64,000 nt of DNA from Kaistia defluvii (GCF_040548815.1 NZ_JBEPSM010000003.1:124001-188000), one strand, 5' to 3'; shown: positions 54,770-62,706, numbered from the stretch's first letter. Notes: a model not told the origin generated them from the letters alone. Program-made: numbers and translations.

Positions 54770-56200
54770 ATGGAGTCTGCATCGACGCAAAAGCTGTCGC
54801 TGCCCAATCTGAGCGCGATGGTCGTCGGCTCCATGGTCGGGGCCGGGATCTTCTCGCTGCCGCAGACCTTCGGCCGCGTCACCGGCGGCTTCGGCGCGCT
54901 GATCGCCTGGGCGATCGCCGGCACCGGCATGCTGATGCTGGCGCTGACCTTCCAGAGCCTGTCGCGCCGCAAGCCCGACCTCGACGCCGGCGTCTTCGCC
55001 TATGCCAAGGCGGGCTTCGGCAATTATCTCGGCTTCGCCTCGGCGCTCGGCTACTGGACGGTCTGCTGCCTCGGCAACGTCTCCTATTTCGTGCTGATCA
55101 AGTCGACGCTGGGCGCGCTGGTGCCGGCCTTTGGCGAGGGCAACACGATCCCGGCGATCGTCAGCTCGTCGCTGATCCTGTGGGGCGTGCATTTCATGAT
55201 CCTGCGCGGCGTCAAGCAGGCGGCCGGCCTCAACACCATCGTCACCGTCGCCAAGATCATCCCGATCCTGATCTTCCTGGTCTTTGTCGGCTTCGGCTTC
55301 AAGGCGGATATCTTCGCGCTCAATTTCTGGGGCGGCGAGGCGGCGACCTTCGGCCATGTGTTCGAGCAGGTGCGCGGCACCATGCTGGTGACCGTCTTTG
55401 TCTTCGTCGGCATCGAGGGCGCCAGCGTCTATTCGCGCTATGCCAGGAATCGCAGCGATGTCGGCCTTGCCACCATCCTCGGTTTCGTCGGCGTGCTCTG
55501 CCTGCTCGTGCTGGTGACGATGCTGTCCTATGGCGTGCTGCTGCGGCCGGACCTGGCGGCGCTGCGCAACCCGTCCATGGCGGGCGTGCTGCAGGCGGTT
55601 GTGGGCCCCTGGGGCGCTGTCTTTGTCAGCCTCGGGCTGATCGTCTCGGTGCTCGGCGCCTACCTCTCCTGGTCGCTGCTGGCGGCCGAGGTGCTCTATT
55701 CGGCGGCGCTGATGGAAAGCATGCCGAGATTCCTGGCGATCGAGAACCGCAACCAGGTCCCGGCAGCGGCGCTCTGGCTGACCAGCGGCCTGATCCAGTT
55801 GTTCCTGATCTTTACGTTTTTCGCCGAGGAAGCCTTCCTGCTGGCGCTGAAGCTGACCTCGTCGATGATCCTGCTGCCCTATCTGCTGGTCGCCGCCTAT
55901 GCGCTGAAGCTCGCCTGGACGCGGGAGACCTATGCCGGGGAACCGGCTGCCCGACGCCACGATCTGGCCCGCGCCGGACTTGCCACGATTTATGCGGTCG
56001 GCCTGATCTATGCCGGCGGGCTCAAATTTCTGCTGCTTTCGACCGTCATCTACGCGCCGGGCACGATCCTGTTCGTGATCGCGCGGCGCGAGCAGGGACG
56101 GCGGGTGTTCTCCGCGGGAGAATGGGTTCTGTTCCTGCTGGCGGCGGCCGGCGCGATCGCGGCGATCTACGGCCTGGCGACGGGCCGGATCGGCGTCTGA
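54770..56200 (+). CDS. APC-superfamily basic amino acid/polyamine antiporter
   Basis: A 476-residue inner-membrane transporter with about 12 hydrophobic segments. It opens with the family signature SAMVVGSMVGAGIFSLPQ (GAGIF unwound helix 1). The later GIEGASVYSRYARNR segment in helix 6 is typical of the arginine/ornithine antiporter ArcD and arginine/agmatine AdiC branch. Substrate is probably a basic amino acid or polyamine, exchanged for its product, but no arcABC or adi genes are nearby. ATG 54770 is preceded by GGAGG; an ATG 20 codons upstream is possible. Confidence 0.85.
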   Translation: MESASTQKLSLPNLSAMVVGSMVGAGIFSLPQTFGRVTGGFGALIAWAIAGTGMLMLALTFQSLSRRKPDLDAGVFAYAKAGFGNYLGFASALGYWTVCCLGNVSYFVLIKSTLGALVPAFGEGNTIPAIVSSSLILWGVHFMILRGVKQAAGLNTIVTVAKIIPILIFLVFVGFGFKADIFALNFWGGEAATFGHVFEQVRGTMLVTVFVFVGIEGASVYSRYARNRSDVGLATILGFVGVLCLLVLVTMLSYGVLLRPDLAALRNPSMAGVLQAVVGPWGAVFVSLGLIVSVLGAYLSWSLLAAEVLYSAALMESMPRFLAIENRNQVPAAALWLTSGLIQLFLIFTFFAEEAFLLALKLTSSMILLPYLLVAAYALKLAWTRETYAGEPAARRHDLARAGLATIYAVGLIYAGGLKFLLLSTVIYAPGTILFVIARREQGRRVFSAGEWVLFLLAAAGAIAAIYGLATGRIGV

Positions 56201-56349
56201 CCGGGCGGCCACGGCGGGTTTCGGCGCTTTTGGAGATTGCAGGACCAACCGCATTATATGGATGCCGGATTAAAATTTGTTCATGATCCTTGCCACCGAT
56301 TGTCGGCCGCCCGGCCCGCGCCATGTCTCCATCGTGGGGCAAACAACGG

Positions 56350-56634
56350 ATGAACATCATGCGCAAGATCCTGTTCCTTCTTCCCGTCGCCGGCCTACTG
56401 GCAGCCGGTCCGGCGCTCGCCGCCGAGACCTATGGCGGCGTGGTCTCCAACGTCAATCAATCTGCCGGCACTGTCACCGTCGAGGGCGCCGGCACGTTCC
56501 AGGTCAGCCAGCCGATGCTGCTTCGCGGCGTCTATAGTGGCGAGCATGTGATCGTCACCAAGAATGACAACGGCACCGTCGGTTTCCAGGAGGACAGCAA
56601 CTTTTCGGACGGCAGCGGCATCAATACGAAGTGA
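56350..56634 (+). CDS. small exported protein, paralogue of 54284-54553
   Basis: A 94-residue protein (91 if the ATG at 56359 is used) with a Sec signal peptide ending ALAAE and a mature domain of about 70 residues. The segments YGGVVSNVNQSAGTVTV, FQVSQPMLLRGVYSGEHVIV and NDNGTVGFQEDSNF mirror the protein at 54284. The last 10 residues are polar. Together they flank the antiporter gene. Function unknown; periplasmic location predicted. Confidence 0.78.
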   Translation: MNIMRKILFLLPVAGLLAAGPALAAETYGGVVSNVNQSAGTVTVEGAGTFQVSQPMLLRGVYSGEHVIVTKNDNGTVGFQEDSNFSDGSGINTK

Positions 56635-56689
56635 CGTCACGCGACGGCCGCGGCAGTCCGTTCTGCCCTCCGGCTCCAACCGCCTTCCC

Positions 56690-56715
56690 AGGCCGCCCCA
56701 AGAGGGCGGCCTTTT
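56690..56715 (+). terminator. terminator after the small exported protein
   Basis: AGGCCGCCC (56690-56698) and GGGCGGCCT (56704-56712) form a perfect 9-bp stem with a 5-base loop, followed by TTT. Confidence 0.8.
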
Positions 56716-56910
56716 CACGTGGGCTCGTCCGGTTGTTCGTGTCCGTTCGCGATCTTGGCTTGACGTCGGCGGCGGCGATCGAGAAACCTGTCGCCGCGAG
56801 GAAAACGGGCCTTGCCGCAACGGGGCGCGACACCGGCTAGACCGGCAAGGTGGCCGCGATCGGGACGGCAGCATCCCGCGATCCAAAAAAGACAAAGGGA
56901 ATGAAACGCC

Positions 56911-57936
56911 ATGGCACTTGAGACGCGCCCGCTCGGACGCACGGGGATTCCGGTCACGACCCTCGGCTTCGGCTCCGCCCCGCTGGGCGACCTCTATCAC
57001 CGGCTGGATGACGAAACCGCGCGCGGCGCCGTCGCGGCGGCCGTCGAGGCCGGCGTGACGCTCTACGACACGTCGCCCTTCTACGGCCACGGCCTGGCCG
57101 AGCACCGCATCGGCACCGTGCTGCGCGGCGTGCCGCGCAAGTCCTTCGTGCTGTCGACCAAGGTCGGCCGCTGGATGGACCCGCTGCACCAGCCCGCCGA
57201 CGGCAACACCCAGCCTCCGAACTTCGCCGGCGGCCAGCCGCATCCCGCCCGGCTCGATTATTCCTATGACGGCGCCATGCGCTCGCTCGAGCAGTCGCTG
57301 ATCCGCCTCGGCGTCGACCGGATCGAGATCGTGCTGATCCACGACGTCGACGTTTATTCGCATGGCGCGGCGGCGGTCGAGGGCCATTTCAAGGCCGCGA
57401 TGGAGGGCGCCTACAAGGCGCTGGAGCAATTGCGCTCGGAGAAGGTGATCGACGCGATCGGCGTCGGCCTGAACGAGGCCGACATGTGCGAGCGCTTCGC
57501 CCTCGCGGGCGATTTCGACGCCATGCTGCTGGCCGGGCGCTACTCGCTGCTGGAGCAGCCGGCGCTCGATAGCTTCCTGCCGCTGGCGCAGGAAAAGGGC
57601 ATCGGCATGATGCTGGGCGGCGTGTTCAATTCCGGCATCCTTGCCACAGGCCCGGTGCCCGGCGCCAAGTATAATTACCGCGACGCCCCGCCGGAGATCC
57701 TCGAGCGGGTGGCGGCGATCCAGAAGGTATGCGAGGCGCATGGCGTGACGCTCGCCGACGCGGCGCTGAAGTTCCCGCTCGGCCATCCCGCGGTCGCCTC
57801 GCTGGTCATGGGTTCGGTCTCGGCCGAGGAAACGAAGCGCAACCGCGCCGCCTTCGACCGGCCGGTGCCGGCCTCGCTCTGGTCCGATTTGAAGATGGCC
57901 GGCCTGCTGCGCGCCGACGCTCCGACCCCCGCCTGA
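56911..57936 (+). CDS. aldo/keto reductase (D-threo-aldose/pyridoxal dehydrogenase-like)
   Basis: A 341-residue NADP-dependent TIM-barrel oxidoreductase. LGRTGIPVTTLGFGSAPLG opens the fold. The catalytic tetrad is visible as Asp in YDTSPFYG, the Tyr of the same motif, Lys in STKVG and His in LIHDVD. The insertion DPLHQPADGNTQPPN and the overall layout fit the branch of D-threo-aldose (L-fucose) 1-dehydrogenase and pyridoxal 4-dehydrogenase. Substrate undetermined. It stands alone, closed by a long bidirectional hairpin. Confidence 0.9.
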   Translation: MALETRPLGRTGIPVTTLGFGSAPLGDLYHRLDDETARGAVAAAVEAGVTLYDTSPFYGHGLAEHRIGTVLRGVPRKSFVLSTKVGRWMDPLHQPADGNTQPPNFAGGQPHPARLDYSYDGAMRSLEQSLIRLGVDRIEIVLIHDVDVYSHGAAAVEGHFKAAMEGAYKALEQLRSEKVIDAIGVGLNEADMCERFALAGDFDAMLLAGRYSLLEQPALDSFLPLAQEKGIGMMLGGVFNSGILATGPVPGAKYNYRDAPPEILERVAAIQKVCEAHGVTLADAALKFPLGHPAVASLVMGSVSAEETKRNRAAFDRPVPASLWSDLKMAGLLRADAPTPA

Positions 57937-57942
57937 CCCAAT

Positions 57943-57979
57943 CCGGCCGGCGGTGGCACGCGCCATCGCCGGCCGGTTT
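57943..57979. terminator. bidirectional hairpin terminator
   Basis: A 15-bp stem with a 4-base loop (57943-57957 with 57962-57976, one G-U), followed by TTTA. It separates the converging aldo/keto reductase and the Cys-rich exported protein gene. Confidence 0.75.
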
Positions 57980-57982
57980 AGA

Positions 57983-58312
57983 CTATTCCGGCTTCGGCTC
58001 GGACGGGGTTTCTTGCGAAAGTGCAGGTCGTTCCAGCTTGGGCGGGCGCAAACCCAGCCGGGCCGCTTCCTCGGCGCCGGCATTCGGCCCCTCCGGCGAA
58101 CAGCGTTCGCTCGGCGGCGAGCCGCAGACCCGGCCGATATTGGCCCAGCTGACGCAGCGGCCATTCGGCCCGCGATAGCCCGGCCCACCGCGGCAGCCGC
58201 AGCCCGAGCAGGCGCTGGCGGGCATCGCCGAGATCCAGGCCAGGGCAACGATTCCCGCGAGAACCAGGAAGATGTCCAGCGGCCTGCCTCGGCCGCTCCG
58301 GATCCACGTCAT
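57983..58312 (-). CDS. small Cys-rich exported protein, unknown
   Basis: A 109-residue protein with an N-terminal signal anchor or signal peptide (LDIFLVLAGIVALAWISAMPASA). A mature part follows with CSGCGCRGGPGYRGPNGRCV, a further Cys pair (VCGSPPSERC), and a Pro/Glu-rich tail. The Cys pattern is compatible with disulfides or metal binding in the periplasm. I do not recognise the family. The chosen ATG at 58312 (MTWIRSG) has no strong ribosome-binding site; an ATG five codons upstream is possible. Confidence 0.6.
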   Translation of the reverse strand: MTWIRSGRGRPLDIFLVLAGIVALAWISAMPASACSGCGCRGGPGYRGPNGRCVSWANIGRVCGSPPSERCSPEGPNAGAEEAARLGLRPPKLERPALSQETPSEPKPE

Positions 58313-58478
58313 GTCTGCCCCGCCCAAGCGCTAGCTGCCGAACGTTCCCTAAGGTGGGCCTATTGATTCTGGAAACGTGGCGGACGTCAAACACAACTGT
58401 CCATAGCCGGGGCGCCGGGCCAGCCGGAACGCGGTCGCGCGGGCAGCCCTGCCTCCAGCGCGAAAAGCCCAAAAAGCA

Positions 58479-58514
58479 AAAGCCCCGCATCCTGTTCGGA
58501 ATACGGGGCTTTTT
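58479..58514. terminator. terminator of the disrupted tRNA gene
   Basis: AAAGCCCCGCAT (58479-58490) and ATACGGGGCTTT (58501-58512) pair with one mismatch. T-runs on both strands flank the stem. Read on the minus strand, it directly follows the tRNA 3' remnant, so it should be that tRNA's native terminator. The 500 bases 58313-58810 otherwise hold only the tRNA remnant and no gene. Confidence 0.7.
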
Positions 58515-58522
58515 GCAGAAAT

Positions 58523-58539
58523 TGGTGCCCAGAAGAGGA
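58523..58539 (-). repeat. tRNA 3'-end remnant, probable island attachment site
   Basis: Read on the minus strand the 17 bases are TCCTCTTCTGGGCACCA: last T-loop base, T-stem 3' strand CCTCT, acceptor strand TCTGGGC, discriminator A and CCA. No tRNA body precedes it. This is the usual distal scar of an element integrated into a tRNA 3' end, with the intact tRNA (5' acceptor GCCCAGA, probably tRNA-Leu) at the other end, outside the window. Confidence 0.6.
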
Positions 58540-58810
58540 TCGGGCAAGCCACTCGTCATGACATTGATATTAAAGGATAATTTCGGTCGACAATTGGGCA
58601 CTGTGTAACACTCGCGTGCTCACCCCGCAATGCCCCTGTGGACGAGATGCCGTCAGTGGACGAAGCCGGGTTCACCTAATCCAATGCGTGATGGCGATGT
58701 CAGGGGAGGTCTGAAGTCGCAAAAAACAGGGGCTCGCATCCGACCGTGGCGCGATGTGCCATCGATCAGTCGAACCCCCTGTTTCCAGTTTCGTAGCTCA
58801 TGAGATTTGA

Positions 58811-59176
58811 AAGGCGAAGGCAGCTATCCGCGTCGTTCCCATACACGCCGAGCTGGATCCGTTCTTGGCTCTCGCGCCTTCCAAGGGCTATCTGTTCGCC
58901 GACCTCAGGCCGAGCAAGCTCGATGGCAAGCGCGGAGCGGGCATCGGCAAAACGCTTGGGCGACGATTTAAGCCTATAACTGGCCATTCGACGTTTCACG
59001 CCTTCCGCAAGAACGTCGCGCAGACCTTCGAGCGGCATCGCATCCCCGACACCGAAGCTGCCCAGATCCTTGGCCACAAGAAGGTTGGGATGACCTACGG
59101 CGTCTATTCGCCGAATGGCCTTCGGATTGATCAGAAGCGAGATCTGATCGCGCTGCTGGCATTGCCGGAAGTTTGA
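58811..59176 (+). pseudogene. tyrosine integrase, C-terminal remnant
   Basis: About 121 codons of a phage-type tyrosine recombinase catalytic domain with no start. The frame is closed by a TGA at 58808, and the upstream two-thirds (N-terminal domains and first catalytic Arg) are missing. Visible are IRVVPIHAEL, STFHAFRKNVAQTF (second Arg of HxxR), AAQILGHKK (His) and MTYGVYSP (nucleophile Tyr). The remnant lies 270 bases inside the island from the tRNA scar. An inactive relic of the integration machinery. Confidence 0.82.
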
Positions 59177-59415
59177 TTTTGGACGGAACCGGCGGAGGAA
59201 ACCATAAGGGAGACATTAGGTCAGTCGGATGCGTCCCGGAAGTGTGCAAGGCGGCCATCGCTAGCCTTGCCTGAGGGAGGTGATAACAATCATCCATCAG
59301 AATGTGCGCCTGAGTTGTCGTCGCTTCCCCATCTTAACCCTTGAGGACGGCCGCCACGCGACGTTTAGAGACTGTCCGTTGCAATCACAGCGGTGTCGGT
59401 CGCACAGGTGCACAC

Positions 59416-59443
59416 GAAAAAAACAGAGGGACCAGCCCTCTGT
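59416..59443 (-). terminator. terminator of the gene at 59451-59795
   Basis: ACAGAGGG (59423-59430) and CCCTCTGT (59436-59443) form a perfect 8-bp stem. On the minus strand it is followed by a 7-base T-run. It begins 8 bases after the stop codon, good support that the small gene upstream is real. Confidence 0.88.
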
Positions 59444-59450
59444 CTTGACG

Positions 59451-59795
59451 TTACGATATGTTGCGAACTGGTGACTTTCGCTTGCTCTCGACTCGCTCTC
59501 TATCCATAGGGCGATATCGCGCGAACACGGGGCCATCGTCAGTTTCCCATACGGTCCACTTGGCGGCCTCTCCGATGGTTGATTGCATGGCCACATGCGG
59601 AGAACCTGCCCACCGGGTCGTGAGCGCTGTGTCAGGCGCAAAGCCTTCTGCGAGAAGGACGCGCGCGCCGTCGAACAACGGCTGGTCTGAAATGCAAATG
59701 AGTCGGTCGCCCATACGGGCCTCGGACGCTACCCGGTCAGAGGCTCTGCGGCGGGCCGATGGGATCAGGGTGAGTTCAATGGATTGGTTTGTCAT
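59451..59795 (-). CDS. conserved hypothetical protein of the island
   Basis: A 114-residue, Arg-rich, soluble protein: IELTLIPSARRRASDRVASEARMGDRLICIS in front, then ARVLLAEGFAPDTALTTRW and IGEAAKWTVWETDDG. No enzymatic motif that I recognise; similar short proteins occur in mobile regions of this order as far as I recall. ATG 59795 is preferred to the one at 59807, because that codon lies directly at the T-run of the upstream terminator. Its own terminator follows. How it is transcribed is unclear, as only 12 bases separate it from that upstream terminator. Confidence 0.65.
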   Translation of the reverse strand: MTNQSIELTLIPSARRRASDRVASEARMGDRLICISDQPLFDGARVLLAEGFAPDTALTTRWAGSPHVAMQSTIGEAAKWTVWETDDGPVFARYRPMDRERVESKRKSPVRNIS

Positions 59796-59807
59796 AGATC
59801 CAGACAT

Positions 59808-59833
59808 GAAAAAGCCCGCCTGGTTGGGCGGGC
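59808..59833 (-). terminator. terminator of the gene at 59859-60233
   Basis: GCCCGCC (59814-59820) and GGCGGGC (59827-59833) form a perfect 7-bp stem with a 6-base loop. On the minus strand it is followed by TTTTTC. It ends just before the next gene's start. Confidence 0.85.
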
Positions 59834-59858
59834 CGGATGGGTTGGATTTTTCGAATGA

Positions 59859-60233
59859 TCAGGCAGGGCGTGGATTCTGACCGCCGCCCTGCTTTTGCGG
59901 GATGAGCAGATTGTCTCGCCGGAGGTTCAGTGGATTGTTGTCGAGGTGAATCGGCAAGGGCTGGAATCGCTTCCGTTCGACCACGAGATCCGCGATTGCC
60001 GGGCGGAACTTCGCCGCCCTACCGGATCTGCCATAAATGGCGACGTAGCAGGAACCGTCACGCGCACGGGCCATACGCCATAGTGGGCTATAGCCTTGCG
60101 CTATAATGCGGTTGAAGTCCTCCTCCAAAAGGAGCGCCTTCTCCCCACGCAACAGCGTTACGATGACGATATGATTTCCATCGGCATCGATCGTGCGCAG
60201 GATCGGGTTGGCTTCAGTCAGGATTGCCAGCAA
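59859..60233 (-). CDS. small HNH-like protein, unknown function
   Basis: A 124-residue protein. The N-terminal half (ANPILRTIDADGNHIVIVTLLRGEKALLLEED) is followed by SCYVAIYGRSGRAAKFRPAIADLVVE and PIHLDNNPLNLRRDNLL. The last segment resembles the second half of HNH or AP2/HNH homing-type domains (His, NPLN, R-x-DNL), but the first His/Asn pair is not clear. A TTG start at 60233 has a strong GGGAGGG ribosome-binding site 6 bases upstream; a TTG at 60269 is an alternative. A dedicated terminator supports a real gene. Confidence 0.55.
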   Translation of the reverse strand: MLAILTEANPILRTIDADGNHIVIVTLLRGEKALLLEEDFNRIIAQGYSPLWRMARARDGSCYVAIYGRSGRAAKFRPAIADLVVERKRFQPLPIHLDNNPLNLRRDNLLIPQKQGGGQNPRPA

Positions 60234-60440
60234 TGGAGGCCCTCCCTTCCCGGCTTGCGGTCCAGGCAAGGACGAGCGTCTGCTTTGACATGGAGAATTT
60301 GCTCCAGCCGCGCACGAACGGCTGCCAGCGACGAGACCGCAAGGTTAGAAGCGAGCAGTGAAGAGCATGGACAACGGTCGATCTGGGCAGCACCGGGTAG
60401 ACGGCCACCAGAGCCACGAAGACCTCGGATATGTGAACGA

Positions 60441-60614
60441 TCAAGAATGGTCTCGATGCGTCCAGTCTCGGATTAGATAGCGCAGTGCCGTCGAAATCGT
60501 GGCTCGCCCATACGGAAGAATGGCGCGGCACACCGCATCGAGCATCTGGAGTTCTTCGTCAGCAAGACGCAGGGATATGCGTTCGGTAAGTCTGGGGTTT
60601 GGATTGTAGGGCAT
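60441..60614 (-). CDS. small ribbon-helix-helix-like protein
   Basis: A 57-residue protein: PRLTERISLRLADEELQMLDAVCRAILPYGRATISTALRYLIRDW. A short beta-strand (RISLRLADE) followed by two helices with a turn is the CopG/Arc pattern of small DNA-binding regulators and antitoxins. No toxin partner is evident. The ATG at 60612-60614 follows a weak GAGAAAG. It may regulate the tiny genes downstream on the same strand. Confidence 0.5.
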   Translation of the reverse strand: MPYNPNPRLTERISLRLADEELQMLDAVCRAILPYGRATISTALRYLIRDWTHRDHS

Positions 60615-60746
60615 ATTCTTTCTCTGCAAACATGAAGGGGAGTGGGAAGCGATGCATGTCGTTGTTCGACAAAAACCGGACAGGGGCTCGCATCGATGTC
60701 GCCTCTCTAGATTTGAAGGGTTCGGTAGAGCGGGGTCCGTGGGCAC

Positions 60747-61863
60747 GCAACCGCTGGGAACCAGGGAGCGAGAGCGAACAACAATCGGCCGTCCAATCCG
60801 CCGAATGGATGACCACGAATCGAACGAGGGGCTCGGCCCCTGTAGCGGACCGCAAAGGTGGTGACCGCTCGGACCCTCGGCGTATCGTCAGCGATCGGTA
60901 GCCTTGGTGAAGCAATACGGCACCTGACCGACGAACAGATATCGAGAGGATGTATGTGCGAGGCTAACGGGAGCGCTGCAATGATGCTGCCGCGCTGCTG
61001 GACGCTATCGGGCGTGGATCGCAAGCGCCTCTGGGGACTGCTGGCCCGAAGACGTCCGTCGTGCGGCGACACGGAAGTGTCAGCGCCCCCCATGGATCAT
61101 CGATCCTGAAACCTGGAGGACGACCCTACAGATGGAATGGATGAGGGGTAGCTGTTGTTCTAGATCGATATGTGCTGAGAAATCTCGGGATTGATCTTAT
61201 CAATCCCTCCATTCCTCTTTATACAGAGTATCACTCTAGAACACTTTTCGTAGACCATCACGCTCAACGTCTCGTGCAGATGAAGGCCACATGACGTCTA
61301 CCTAATGTTCGTCCTTAATGTATCATCTCAAACCGTAGGGGGAGAGCTTCTCCCGTATGGAAGGGATAAATCTCACTCGTACGTTCCTACTCGTAGTGTT
61401 CTGCCTTATGTCGGACTCTGCGTCGGTCATAACGTACACATAGTGGTTACATTACGTACGCCCTCCAACTCTTATCATCCCCCCAGATGGAAGAAATAAA
61501 TGGAGTTTGGCTTGCGAGTCGGTCGGCCCCAGAGCTGGCGTCAGCGTAATGCTGGGTCAGTACATCGAAGGCGCAGAAAGGCCGTCCCTGCGGATACCGC
61601 AAGGCAGCAATCGAGGCTCCAGACCAAGCGCCTACACTCAATCGGCTAAGCCCGACTCTACGTGCCTTTGTAATAGCTCTCGGTCCTCGTCTTTCCCCTC
61701 GGCGGGAAGCCGCCTGAGGTCGGGTGCCCTCACGGCTCCCAAGATCGTGGAGTAGATCAGGTGATCGATCCTGATCATACAAGCGCGTCATCGACTAGCC
61801 GGACTCGCGCGGGTCGCGAATATCGGATCCAGTAGGCAATGCCTGTTGATTGCCAAGCGGCGA
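60747..61863. other. gene-free, repeat-rich stretch of the island
   Basis: About 1.1 kb without a recognisable gene. From about 61140 to 61500 it is visibly poorer in GC than its neighbours and dense in short repeats. There is a perfect 9-bp hairpin GGGATTGAT-CTT-ATCAATCCC (61187-61207), nested within outer 9-bp arms TGTTCTAGA (61156-61164) and TCTAGAACA (61235-61243). A stem GGGAGA-GCT-TCTCCC lies near 61340-61354. A direct repeat ATGGAAGRRATAAAT occurs at 61357-61371 and 61487-61501. Several CGTACG-like hexamers are present. No coding frame has codon use like the neighbours. Confidence 0.6.
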
Positions 61864-62409
61864 CTAGGCGCTCTTGAGGGCGCGATAGACGCTCATCCGG
61901 GATATCTTGAGGTCGGCTGCGATCTTGGTGGGGCTCTCTCCCGCATCGTGGCGCGCTCTGATCGTGCCTACTGGCATCTTCGCCTCCCGCCCCTTGTAAA
62001 CGCCAGCTTTCTTGGCCTTCTCAATGCCCGCCCGCTGGCGGTCGGCAATGAAGGTGCGCTCCATCTCCGCGACCATGCCAAGTACCGTCACCAGAATGCG
62101 TCCGGTGTCAGTGCCGGTCGTGAACTCGGGCTCCAGGACACGAAGGGCCGCTCCCTTGGCGTCCAGTTCATGAACGAGGTTGAGGACGTCCCGCGTGGAT
62201 CGTCCGAGCCTGTCGAGCTTGACGACCACAAGCTCGTCACCGGGGCGGATGAAATCAATCAGAGTCGCCAACTCATCGCGCCTTTCGCGGCTCTTTCCGC
62301 TAACCTTTTCGGAGCGCACGAGATCGCATCCGGCCGCGCTGAGCCGGGTCATCTGGGTCTCAAGATCCTGATCATGGGTCGAGACGCGAGCGTAGCCATA
62401 GCGGGCCAT
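61864..62409 (-). CDS. serine recombinase (resolvase/invertase family)
   Basis: A 181-residue site-specific recombinase of the small serine family (Tn3 resolvase/Hin invertase). The catalytic Ser10 lies in YGYARVSTHDQ, with the conserved VVVKLDRLGRSTRD segment (about residues 61-74), ERTFIADRQRAGIEKAKKAG (E helix and linker), and a C-terminal helix-turn-helix (IAADLKISRMSVYRALKS). The protein is full length and looks active. Perfect inverted repeats lie directly before its start and may be its recombination or operator sites. Whether it resolves or inverts cannot be told from sequence. Confidence 0.92.
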   Translation of the reverse strand: MARYGYARVSTHDQDLETQMTRLSAAGCDLVRSEKVSGKSRERRDELATLIDFIRPGDELVVVKLDRLGRSTRDVLNLVHELDAKGAALRVLEPEFTTGTDTGRILVTVLGMVAEMERTFIADRQRAGIEKAKKAGVYKGREAKMPVGTIRARHDAGESPTKIAADLKISRMSVYRALKSA

Positions 62410-62422
62410 AAGGTTCTCCGAG

Positions 62423-62503
62423 TGTCACATTAGGATGCACCCTGTCGCTATGTCGTAACATTGATATAAAATCAATCCTAATGTGACGATCCTCGCGTCA
62501 CAT
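62423..62503. promoter_or_regulatory. recombination site or operator next to the serine recombinase
   Basis: GTCACATTAGGAT (62424-62436) and ATCCTAATGTGAC (62475-62487) are perfect 13-bp inverted repeats around a 38-base core. A further ATTGAT-N5-ATCAAT (62460-62476) overlaps the right arm, and a partial GTCACAT lies at 62497-62503. The core holds TATAAA for the + strand and TTGATT-N17-CATAGC for the minus strand. It is a res site, an invertible promoter or an operator. Confidence 0.6.
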
Positions 62504-62620
62504 CCACGTGTAACGCTGGAGTGCACCCAAAAGGGTCATCCACCCTTGGCGGTTTGGGTAGCTGGGCAGGTGGCACCATGTAGTCACGCCAAGAGCGCGG
62601 CAGCGTCGCAGCATCTTTTT

Positions 62621-62706
62621 GGGGGGGCAGGACAACGGGGGAGGCAGGGGGGCGCTGCCCATTCAACTGGGGGGAATATCCCCCTGCAAATACCCCGCAG
62701 TTTTTT
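62621..62706 (+). other. G-tract cluster and T-run before the restriction gene
   Basis: Four runs of five to seven G (62621-62627, 62637-62641, 62647-62652, 62669-62674) are followed by GGGGGAATATCCCCC and CTGC-N9-GCAG-TTTTTT (to 62706). G-quadruplex formation is possible with loops of 9, 5 and 16 bases; the last part may be a weak terminator. The 400 bases 62510-62907 hold no gene. Confidence 0.4.

Noticed and set aside
56713..56724. CACGTG-containing sequences here and at 62511 as further parS sites
   Set aside because: Only about 9 of 16 consensus positions match, without symmetric arms.
60214..60292. A 25-codon frame (MSKQTLVLAW...) overlapping the start of the HNH-like gene
   Set aside because: It could be a coupled leader peptide, but evidence is limited to a distant GGAG, so it is not called.
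60599..61109. Plus-strand open frames in the island gap
   Set aside because: No recognisable similarity, no ribosome-binding sites, and amino-acid use unlike the real genes around.
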